A stretch of 64,000 bases of DNA, taken from positions 372,001 through 436,000 of the forward strand of contig NZ_JADKYZ010000004.1 of the NCBI RefSeq assembly GCF_015354245.1, given 5' to 3'. Numbering within the stretch: position 1 is the first letter of the stretch; each line of letters begins with the position of its first letter. Source of the stretch: Diaphorobacter caeni (GTDB lineage: Bacteria > Pseudomonadota > Gammaproteobacteria > Burkholderiales > Burkholderiaceae_C). The notes under the pieces were generated by a model. The model saw nothing but the letters and a program-made list of their open reading frames with translations, made no database searches and had not been told where the DNA came from. Both the position numbers and the translations under genes were made by a program. Below, one piece after another: positions 1-5,686 of the stretch.

Positions 1-126
1 CGTCGTATCGGCAAGCACATGACCCGACGTCCACCGCCCGTCTTTCACCCGATTCGACGCTTGCTGTACAGCACGTTCCATTCGCGCCAACTTGATTTCG
101 GCGCGACGTTGCTTGTTGCTCTTCAT
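1..126 (-). CDS. Hypothetical protein, 5' part only, last visible gene of the RNA-repair operon
   Basis: An ATG at 126-124 follows a GGAG ribosome site and opens a reading frame that runs off the left edge after 42 codons. The visible N-terminus (MKSNKQRRAEIKLARMERAV...) is rich in Lys and Arg and looks helical, so nucleic-acid binding is possible but not shown. It starts 8 bases after the stop of the preceding gene on the same strand, so it is probably the distal gene of the rsr-rtcB-rlaP operon. I do not recognise the family. Confidence 0.55.
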   Translation of the reverse strand, partial: MKSNKQRRAEIKLARMERAVQQASNRVKDGRWTSGHVLADTT

Positions 127-134
127 GTCCGCTC

Positions 135-614
135 CTAGTCGCTCACACCGAAGTGCAGAAGATAGCGTTCAGCACGTTCGTTCACTAGCCACAAGTCATC
201 CCAGCTGGACTCATACCATTGGTATCGCTTGCCTCGCTCGAAACCGTACGCAGGCACGGCCGCATGGACAGGATCGATGGCCTTTTCCACGCTCGCCACC
301 AGGGCCGCGACCACATCGGCAATGCCATCCTCGCAACCCAGAGACATTCGCTTGAGACGCGCTGGGGTCCAACCGTCCAGCAGCCACTTGCGAGCCAGCG
401 TGGACACCATGGCCTGCCATTGCGGTTGCAGCTCGAACGCCGTGACGCTCGCCACGCTGGCATAGAAGTCCCGCGCAAACGCCAGATCGAGCGAACCCAC
501 GCCCTCATGAGACAGCGTGAAGGTGTACACCAGATTCGACTCGGGCTGATTCCACTCGGCGTAGGCACGCAGATACCCGTTGATCTCGGCGCATGTTTCC
601 ATCGGACTGGTCAT
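135..614 (-). CDS. Hypothetical protein of the RNA-repair operon (159 aa)
   Basis: A 159-residue acidic soluble protein with many Trp, Tyr and Phe residues (for example YQWYESSWDDLW near the C-terminus) and no signal peptide or membrane segment. Its ATG overlaps the stop codon of the nucleotidyltransferase gene by four bases (ATGA at 614-611), so the two are translationally coupled and likely work together. I do not recognise a domain. By position it could be a partner or specificity factor for the RlaP nucleotidyltransferase; this is inference from the coupling alone. Confidence 0.7.
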   Translation of the reverse strand: MTSPMETCAEINGYLRAYAEWNQPESNLVYTFTLSHEGVGSLDLAFARDFYASVASVTAFELQPQWQAMVSTLARKWLLDGWTPARLKRMSLGCEDGIADVVAALVASVEKAIDPVHAAVPAYGFERGKRYQWYESSWDDLWLVNERAERYLLHFGVSD

Positions 615-1480
615 CGCATGTTTCCCTTGCCTTGCATGGAGTCATCGAAATGCAGCACAGCGTCCCTCAAGTACGCATTGGCCGCGTCGGCCGACACCTT
701 GTCGCCCGTCTGTACAGGAGCGTAGCGCATCGCCTCGGCAAGCTCCGCTTTCAGAAAGGCATGTATGCCTTTCCACGGCGCACTGGTCATCGCTTCACCC
801 GCGCGCATCTTTCTATCGAGCAGCGCGTTGAGTTCGCACAGCAACTCGGCATCGGTCAACAGCCGCGAAGCCAGCTCCGCGAACCGCATGGGCGGCACGC
901 CCGCGCATTCGCGCACCCAACGCGCGGCCAACAGCGGCCGCAGCGCGTAGAAGTACTTTTTGTACTTCACCACCTCGTCCTCGTCACGCAGGTGCGCGCG
1001 CATGGTCTTCCTGGCCATCGAGAGATAGTGGTGATGCGCCCGCACGGGAGAGTAGTGGCGCGTGGAGAGCGCATGCAGCCGCTCGGCCCATGCGCGCTCT
1101 TCGCGATACACCACGGGCGAACGCAGCCATTCGAGCAGCACCGGATTGGAGGCGCGCATCAATTGCAGCGCCTTGCGCAGTTCCCAGCCGCTCACGTCGA
1201 GCTCATCGCTTATCGGCAGCTCGATCACATCGCGCCGCGCGTCCGTGCGCAGATACCAGTCGAGCTTATGCACGTAGACAAAGCGCACGTCGTAGTCGCT
1301 GTCGGGCGATGCGAATCCCCATCCACGGCTGCCGGATTCGCAGGCGAACAGCACGGTCACATCGTGCTCGCGCTCCAGCGCGGAGAGCTGCGCGTCCACG
1401 ACCCTGCGCATCTCGGCGTTTACGGGATGCGCGCTGAGAACGGATTCCTTGACACCAGTTTCAAACTTTTCGGAAAGCAT
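611..1480 (-). CDS. RlaP-type DNA polymerase beta superfamily nucleotidyltransferase
   Basis: This 289-aa protein has the polymerase-beta nucleotidyltransferase signature near residues 49-68: GSRGWG followed by DSDYDVRF, whose Asp62 and Asp64 would bind catalytic metal. This matches the RlaP family (PF10127), a group described in comparative genomics as associated with RNA-repair operons and proposed to modify RNA ends before or after ligation; the substrate is not established. The start ATG at 1480 has an AAGGAG ribosome site about 9 bases upstream. It lies 57 bases after rtcB and overlaps the next gene by four bases. No rtcA cyclase is visible here, so RlaP may take the place usually held by end-modifying enzymes. 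Confidence 0.85.
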   Translation of the reverse strand: MLSEKFETGVKESVLSAHPVNAEMRRVVDAQLSALEREHDVTVLFACESGSRGWGFASPDSDYDVRFVYVHKLDWYLRTDARRDVIELPISDELDVSGWELRKALQLMRASNPVLLEWLRSPVVYREERAWAERLHALSTRHYSPVRAHHHYLSMARKTMRAHLRDEDEVVKYKKYFYALRPLLAARWVRECAGVPPMRFAELASRLLTDAELLCELNALLDRKMRAGEAMTSAPWKGIHAFLKAELAEAMRYAPVQTGDKVSADAANAYLRDAVLHFDDSMQGKGNMR

Positions 1481-1537
1481 CTGGCTTTCTCCTTTTCATT
1501 TCTGAAATGGAGAGAGCCGACTAACAGCTCTCTCCGT

Positions 1538-2770
1538 TCAACCCTTCACGCAAACCACCTGCTTGAGCGTATGCACGATCTCCACCAGGTCCTTCTGCGC
1601 CTCCATCACCGCATCGATGTCCTTGTAGGCCATCGGGATCTCGTCGATCACATCGGCATCCTTGCGGCATTCCACGCCCTCGGTCGCCTTGATCTGATCG
1701 GCCACGGTGAACATCTTCTTGGCCTTGGTACGGCTCATCACGCGGCCCGCGCCGTGGCTGCAGCTCTCGAAGCTCTCGGGATTTCCGAGGCCGCGAACGA
1801 TGTAGCTTCGTGCGCCCATGCTTCCGGGGATGATCCCCATCTCGCCTCGCTTGGCGCTCACCGCGCCCTTGCGCGTCACGAACACGTCCTCACCGAAGTG
1901 GTGTTCCTTCTGCACATAGTTGTGGTGGCAGTTCACCGCCTCCACATGCGATTCGAACGGTTTGGAGATCACCTTGCGCACGGCGGCGATCAGGTTGGTC
2001 ATCATCACCTCGCGGTTCTTCATCGCGAACTTCTGCGCCCAGGACACCCCGCGCACGTAATCACCGAAGTACTGCGCGCCTTCCTCGAAGTACGCCAGAT
2101 CCTTGTCGGGCAGATTGCGCATGTTGCGCTCGGCATCCTTCTTCGCCAGTTCGATGAAATGGTTGCCGATGGCGTTGCCCACTCCACGCGAACCCGAGTG
2201 CAGCATGAACCACACGAAATCGTTCTGATCGATGCACACTTCCACGAAGTGATTTCCCGAACCCAGCGTTCCCAGATGCTTGCGGTTGTTGGTGTTCGCA
2301 AGGCGCGGATGCAGCTCGGTCAGCTGATTGAACTCATCCACCAGCCCCGCCCATGCCGCGTCCACCGCGTCGGGCGGCGTATCCCACGCACCCGGATCGC
2401 GTCCACGGTTCTTGGGTGCGAAGCCGTGCGGAATCGCGCGTTCGATGGCAGAGCGCAGTGGCCCCAGGTTATCGGGCAGGTCATGCGCGCGCAGCGTGGT
2501 CTTGGCGGCCATCATTCCGCAACCGATATCCACACCCACGGCCGCAGGAATGATCGCTTTGATCGTGGGAATCACCGAGCCGATGGTGGCGCCGATTCCC
2601 AGGTGCACGTCGGGCATCGCGGCGATGTGCTTGAACACCACGGGCAGACGCGACGTGTTCGCGAGCTGGTTGCGCGCCTCGTCTTCCACGGGCACGCCCT
2701 TGGTCCACATCTTGATCGGCACGCCATTGGTCACCTGTGCCACGTTGTAGTTCAGTTCGTTGTCGGACAT
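1538..2770 (-). CDS. rtcB: RtcB, GTP-dependent RNA ligase (3'-phosphate / 2',3'-cyclic phosphate to 5'-OH)
   Basis: RtcB joins RNA ends carrying 3'-phosphate or 2',3'-cyclic phosphate to 5'-OH ends, through a histidine-GMP intermediate and with Mn2+. The protein has the metal-binding DIGCGM motif (residues 81-86), GSGNHF, HSGSRGVG, and the C-terminal SHGAGR segment containing the guanylylated His. I chose the ATG at 2770 rather than the frame's first ATG at 2794 because GGAAAAGAA lies just before it. That gives 410 aa, very near the 408 aa of the E. coli enzyme. It follows the Y-RNA-like array on the same strand and is expected to be under the sigma-54 promoter upstream of rsr. Confidence 0.97.
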   Translation of the reverse strand: MSDNELNYNVAQVTNGVPIKMWTKGVPVEDEARNQLANTSRLPVVFKHIAAMPDVHLGIGATIGSVIPTIKAIIPAAVGVDIGCGMMAAKTTLRAHDLPDNLGPLRSAIERAIPHGFAPKNRGRDPGAWDTPPDAVDAAWAGLVDEFNQLTELHPRLANTNNRKHLGTLGSGNHFVEVCIDQNDFVWFMLHSGSRGVGNAIGNHFIELAKKDAERNMRNLPDKDLAYFEEGAQYFGDYVRGVSWAQKFAMKNREVMMTNLIAAVRKVISKPFESHVEAVNCHHNYVQKEHHFGEDVFVTRKGAVSAKRGEMGIIPGSMGARSYIVRGLGNPESFESCSHGAGRVMSRTKAKKMFTVADQIKATEGVECRKDADVIDEIPMAYKDIDAVMEAQKDLVEIVHTLKQVVCVKG

Positions 2771-2822
2771 TTCTTCTTTTCCTTCTTTGTTCAATCGTAC
2801 TCAATCAAGGCATTTGAATGGC

Positions 2823-2959
2823 TGCCCCACCGCGACAAGGGATGGTGAAATCTTTTCGTGCTCTGACCAGGCTGAGCTACGGTCCTTCGACCGGCGGGAT
2901 TCGAACCCGCGACCACGAGCGTAATAGGCTGTAATTCCACCTGCATTCGCGGCAGGGCA
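2823..2959 (-). ncRNA. Y-RNA-like (YrlA-type) RNA 5, with circularly permuted tRNA module
   Basis: On the minus strand the ends form a 13-bp stem (2947-2959 with 2823-2835, two G-U pairs). Next come an internal loop containing ATGCA opposite the CCCTTG side, and an 8-bp helix GGTGGAAT/ATTTCACC. The distal part is a tRNA core in permuted order: T arm GCGGG-TTCGAAT-CCCGC; acceptor stem CGGTC/GACCG closed by GAAG; then TA (tRNA positions 8 and 9); and D arm GCTC-AGCCTGGTCA-GAGC. Short ACGA/TCGT segments could form the anticodon-stem equivalent. This is the arrangement known for bacterial YrlA Y RNAs, which bind Ro60-like proteins. It ends 52 bases before the rtcB start. Confidence 0.85.
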
Positions 2960-3029
2960 TCCAAAACTGCTTCTTCAAAAACTCTCTTCTGCTTTCACTT
3001 GGCATCGTCACTTCGGTCGATGCCACCAT

Positions 3030-3105
3030 TGGTGGACACGACGGGATTCGAACCCGCATCAACAGGGCGACCAGGGTGCTTTACTCCGCTGGCCCAGTCG
3101 ACGAT
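3030..3105 (-). other. tRNA-like element with encoded CCA, not foldable as a normal tRNA
   Basis: On the minus strand this has a perfect tRNA 3' end: T arm GCGGG-TTCGAAT-CCCGT, then 7 bases (CGTGTCC), a discriminator A and CCA (3032-3030). The D-arm region resembles a tRNA (GGGCCAGCGGAGTAAAGC), but the required 5' acceptor strand GGACACG is absent and no convincing anticodon arm forms. CCACC-AAT-GGTGG can instead fold across the CCA, followed by a GGCATCG/CGATGCC hairpin (3001-3024). That would imitate the permuted order of the neighbouring Y RNAs. It is either a decayed tRNA or a divergent tRNA mimic. Confidence 0.5.
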
Positions 3106-3288
3106 TGGAAACGCGCGCCAGTGACAGACCCGTCATCGGAGCCAGCACCTGCATCCTCAACCTTGCTCGTCAACCGACTTGCCCGCCCCGCCCGGTGTTA
3201 CCCGGACTGCCGGCATGTATAACAATCATTTTTGGCAGTGGCGCTCCCTTCTGTGCCTGCATGCCCGTATTCGTTTTCCAGAGGATGG
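3106..3288. other. Spacer inside the Y-RNA array
   Basis: No gene and none of the Y-RNA signature (GAATGCA ... CTTGTCG) is seen here. A possible 11-bp outer stem with three G-U pairs joins 3169-3179 to 3094-3104, but its interior lacks the conserved internal-loop words and the 8-bp inner helix, so I do not call it a sixth Y RNA. The sequence is high in GC around 3181-3215. Confidence 0.4.
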
Positions 3289-3424
3289 AAAGCCCCGCAA
3301 CGACAAGTGATGGTGAAATTTTTCGTGCTCTATCCGATTGAGCTACAACTTGCGTTGGCAGGACTCGAACCTGCATCACGAGCACCCAAAGCTGTAATTC
3401 CACCTGCATTCGCCGCAGGACCTT
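3289..3424 (-). ncRNA. Y-RNA-like (YrlA-type) RNA 4, with circularly permuted tRNA module
   Basis: The outer stem has 15 pairs (3410-3424 with 3289-3303, several G-U). It carries the same internal-loop words (CGAATGCA / ACTTGTCG) and the same inner helix GGTGGAAT/ATTTCACC as RNA 5. The tRNA core is permuted: T arm GCAGG-TTCGAGT-CCTGC; acceptor CAAC/GTTG capped by a GCAA tetraloop; TA; then D arm GCTC-AATCGGATA-GAGC with the conserved GG. A flanking TCGT/ACGA pairing could form the anticodon-stem equivalent. The stems differ in sequence from RNA 5 yet still pair, which supports the fold. Confidence 0.87.
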
Positions 3425-3472
3425 CAAACTTTTTCTGTCTCCTTACTTCTGTGTTGTCAGTTCGAAGTGATT

Positions 3473-3611
3473 GCCTGACCATGACAAGGAATCGGTGAAA
3501 CGTGTTCGGGCTCTACCCACTGAGCTACAGACCTCTAGCGAGGCGCTGACGGGACTCGAACCCGCGACAACGAAATTAAATGTAGTTCCACCTGCATTCA
3601 TGGTCAGACCA
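3473..3611 (-). ncRNA. Y-RNA-like (YrlA-type) RNA 3, with circularly permuted tRNA module
   Basis: The outer stem pairs 12 bp, mostly Watson-Crick (GTCTGACCATGA side near 3598-3609 with 3474-3485). The internal-loop words are TGAATGCA and CCTTGTCA, and the inner helix is GGTGGAAC/GTTTCACC, with a T-to-C and A-to-G covariation against RNAs 4 and 5. The distal module has T arm GCGGG-TTCGAGT-CCCGT, an acceptor-like hairpin with CCTC/GAGG around GCTA plus CAG/CTG, TA, and D arm GCTC-AGTGGGTA-GAGC. TTCG/CGAA forms the anticodon-stem equivalent. Confidence 0.86.
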
Positions 3612-3636
3612 TCAAAACGGTTCTTTCCAACAAAGA

Positions 3637-3733
3637 GACGCGACAAGGATTTGCAAGACATAGCCGAGGCCGGTTGCCCGGCTGGGGATTCGAACCCCTG
3701 GCGATCCTTTGTAGTCCTGCATGCATTCGCGTC
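3637..3733 (-). ncRNA. Y-RNA-like RNA 2, shortened (T arm and acceptor kept, D arm degenerate)
   Basis: The outer stem is GACGCGA/TCGCGTC (7 bp). The internal-loop words CGAATGCA and CCTTGTCG are kept. The inner helix is TGCAGGAC/GTCTTGCA, whose first four pairs differ from RNAs 3-5 yet remain paired. The T arm (GGGG-TTCGAAT-CCCC) and an acceptor-like stem GCCGG/CCGGC with a GCAA tetraloop are present. The D-arm region is only a short CTCGGCTATG stretch without the GCTC/GAGC stem, so this RNA could mimic only half of the tRNA elbow. Confidence 0.78.
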
Positions 3734-3760
3734 AAACCTCAAATTCCTTCCTGTTGTGAA

Positions 3761-3839
3761 CATCCGCCGCTGACGACCAGGACTTGATGAGACCTGACAG
3801 TGGGTTTGTAGTCCCATCCGCATTCGTCAGCGACGGATG
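3761..3839 (-). ncRNA. Y-RNA-like RNA 1, minimal form without tRNA module
   Basis: This is the first RNA after rsr and the shortest (79 nt). A 16-bp outer stem joins 3824-3839 to 3761-3776 with one G-U pair. It is followed by the internal loop (CGAATGCG / CCTGGTCG) and the inner helix GATGGGAC/GTCTCATC, closed by a 17-nt loop. The whole tRNA-like module is missing, so only the presumed Ro-binding part remains. As in all five RNAs, the fifth pair of the inner helix is a G-U wobble. Its 5' arm ends about 20 bases downstream of the rsr stop codon. Confidence 0.8.
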
Positions 3840-3859
3840 ATCAGTCGATCAGTCACTTC

Positions 3860-5437
3860 TTACTGCGGGGTGAGCACGATCTTTTCGATCTCGCCCACCC
3901 AGTGTGCGGTGCCCAGCTTGCCAGCGGCAAACGCGGCCACCACATCGAACACCGCGTCGCTGAATCCGCCGACATTCAGAATGTCGTCACGCTCCATCGC
4001 CTGCGTCGTTCCGTACGGCTGGATGTCGATGCACACCAGCTTCGCCTTGGGGTTGCGTTGCTTGATGCGCTCCCACGCCAGCATGGTCTGCGTCGCGCCG
4101 CGGTTCACACCGTCCATCCAGGACTGGTTGTCCGAGACCATGATCACCAGATCCACCTCCGCCTTTTCCTTGGCGAGCATCTCCAATGGCGCGCTGCAGT
4201 CGGTTCCACCGCCGCCGATCTTCGCCAGCTTCTGCGCGTTGGTCATCACCGAATCGCGACCGTTCAATTCCAGCTTCACCACCTTGTTCTCGAACGGCAG
4301 CACACGTGCGTTGCCGTTCTTGCGCAGGACGGCCGCCGCCATCAACCCCGCCACGTCGATGCAGCGCACCGCCGTCGTCGCTCCGGCGCGGTAACCCGTC
4401 ACCGGGCTGCTCATCGAACCGGACACGTCGGGGCACACCACCACATGGCCGGCAAAGCCGGGCACGTTGGCGATCGCATGCTCCATCGCATCCTGCAGCG
4501 CGTTGCGCACGGCGGCAGGCACCTTCTCGTCACTCGCCTTGAAAGCCGCAAGCAGCTGATAAGGCATCACGCGGGACTTGGCCACGGCATTGGCGTTCTG
4601 CAGCTTCGCGGCGATCAGCTCGGTCATTCCCGGCAGCTTGAACACCTCGTTGCGTGCAAAGGTGTTCAGGTTCTGACGCACCATCTGCCACGATCCGTTC
4701 TTCGCGATCTCGGCCCACTGCTTGCTGTACAGCGTCAGTGCGGTCAGCATCTGAAACGGCACATCGGGCACATCGGTCGAGATCACACCGTTCGCGTTGT
4801 CGCGCTTGAAGCGCTCGAACGCCTGGGTGATGGGCGGCAGATCGGCCTCGTTGAACGGCTTGCCGATCAGCCATGCGAACCATGCGGCGCGCCAGCTTTC
4901 TGCAGGCTTGGGGTGAACCATCTTCACCACATCGGCGAGCGATGGCGTGTTGCCCACGGAGGCGTTCAGCAATTGCTTTTCCGTCGCGGTCAGCAGCCAG
5001 TTCTGCACCAGCTTCTTGGGACGCGAACCCATGGACTTGCGACCCATGGCGCCGCTTCGCAGCACCTGCACGAAGTTGCGCAGCATCTTGCCGTTGTCGA
5101 TCACACGCGGAAAGATCTGGGAGAGCTTCTCCACATCCTTCGCGGCGAGCATCGCGGCCAGCGTGGCGGGCACGTCCTTCATGTAGCCGCGTTCGCGGGC
5201 ATAGACCGCCGTCCTGGCGATGAAGGCCTCGTCGACCGTGCGGGTCAGATCCAGAAGCTGATCGAGCTGGTTCTCGGCGCTGGCGTAGAAAGTCTGGCCA
5301 AGGCAACCGGTCACCGCGATCTGCGCGAGCTGGTGGCGCGGGCTGTAGGCATATGCCGCCGAACCTTCGCGGTTCAGCGCATCGACCGCAGGCAGCGCGG
5401 CGCCCTTGCGGGTGGGGAAGAGTTGCTTGAAGACCAT
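3860..5437 (-). CDS. rsr: Rsr, TROVE/vWA-domain Ro60-like RNA-binding protein
   Basis: This is a 525-aa bacterial orthologue of Ro60, a ring-shaped HEAT-repeat (TROVE) protein that binds Y RNA and misfolded RNA and can present RNA to exonucleases such as PNPase. The N-terminal two-thirds is the TROVE region. The C-terminal third is a von Willebrand A fold with the MIDAS motif DVSGSMS near residue 345 and a later MVSDNQSW. The ATG at 5437 has an AAGGAAAG site upstream. It is the first gene of the sigma-54-dependent operon, immediately before five Y-RNA-like elements, and so very likely binds them. The usual bacterial order is rsr - Y RNA - rtcB, and this locus keeps it. Confidence 0.95.
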   Translation of the reverse strand: MVFKQLFPTRKGAALPAVDALNREGSAAYAYSPRHQLAQIAVTGCLGQTFYASAENQLDQLLDLTRTVDEAFIARTAVYARERGYMKDVPATLAAMLAAKDVEKLSQIFPRVIDNGKMLRNFVQVLRSGAMGRKSMGSRPKKLVQNWLLTATEKQLLNASVGNTPSLADVVKMVHPKPAESWRAAWFAWLIGKPFNEADLPPITQAFERFKRDNANGVISTDVPDVPFQMLTALTLYSKQWAEIAKNGSWQMVRQNLNTFARNEVFKLPGMTELIAAKLQNANAVAKSRVMPYQLLAAFKASDEKVPAAVRNALQDAMEHAIANVPGFAGHVVVCPDVSGSMSSPVTGYRAGATTAVRCIDVAGLMAAAVLRKNGNARVLPFENKVVKLELNGRDSVMTNAQKLAKIGGGGTDCSAPLEMLAKEKAEVDLVIMVSDNQSWMDGVNRGATQTMLAWERIKQRNPKAKLVCIDIQPYGTTQAMERDDILNVGGFSDAVFDVVAAFAAGKLGTAHWVGEIEKIVLTPQ

Positions 5438-5528
5438 GATGACTTTCCTTTCCTTCTTGCTTTAGTGGTTCATTTCACCGTTGGTTGGGTTGTTGTTGAT
5501 TCATTCAGTTCGTCTGTGCCTTCTTCAT

Positions 5529-5545
5529 TGCAACGGGTGTGCCAA
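5529..5545 (-). promoter_or_regulatory. Sigma-54 (-24/-12) promoter of the rsr-rtcB operon
   Basis: On the minus strand the sequence is TTGGCAC-ACCCG-TTGCA, a match to the consensus TGGCAC-N5-TTGCA with the invariant GG and GC. It lies 92 bases upstream of the rsr start and directs transcription away from rtcR. RtcR contains the sigma-54-contacting GAFTGA loop, so the promoter and its activator sit next to each other. Confidence 0.92.
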
Positions 5546-5652
5546 CTTTTCAATCGCGACAACAAAATCACCACAAGCTATTGATTTGATTCAGTTATTT
5601 TCAAAAATGTATTTTTTGCGCAAATTTTCATCAGCGCGGCTTTCTGACAAGG

Positions 5653-5676
5653 CTAGAATTTTGTCTAGTCTTCTAG
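5653..5676. promoter_or_regulatory. Candidate RtcR operator (inverted repeat CTAGAA...TTCTAG)
   Basis: CTAGAA (5653-5658) and TTCTAG (5671-5676) form a perfect inverted repeat 12 bases apart. It lies just before rtcR and about 110 bp upstream of the -24 element of the divergent promoter, where an enhancer for a bacterial enhancer-binding protein would be expected. A weak CTGACA/TAGTCT pair overlapping it could be the rtcR promoter, which would allow autoregulation. The binding role is inferred. Confidence 0.45.
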
Positions 5677-5686
5677 AAATTTGAAT

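Noticed and set aside
593-2848. Long + strand open frame of 751 codons
   Set aside because: It lies antisense to rtcB and rlaP, is rich in His/Arg/Val as expected for the complement of GC-rich coding DNA, and shows no domain.
3094-3179. Possible sixth Y RNA based on an 11-bp outer stem
   Set aside because: It lacks the internal-loop words and the inner helix with the wobble found in the other five.
2823-3611. Canonical tRNA genes suggested by several TTCGAAT/TTCGAGT T-arms
   Set aside because: The T arm comes before the D arm and no normal anticodon arm can be drawn, so these are permuted tRNA mimics in Y RNAs, not tRNA genes.
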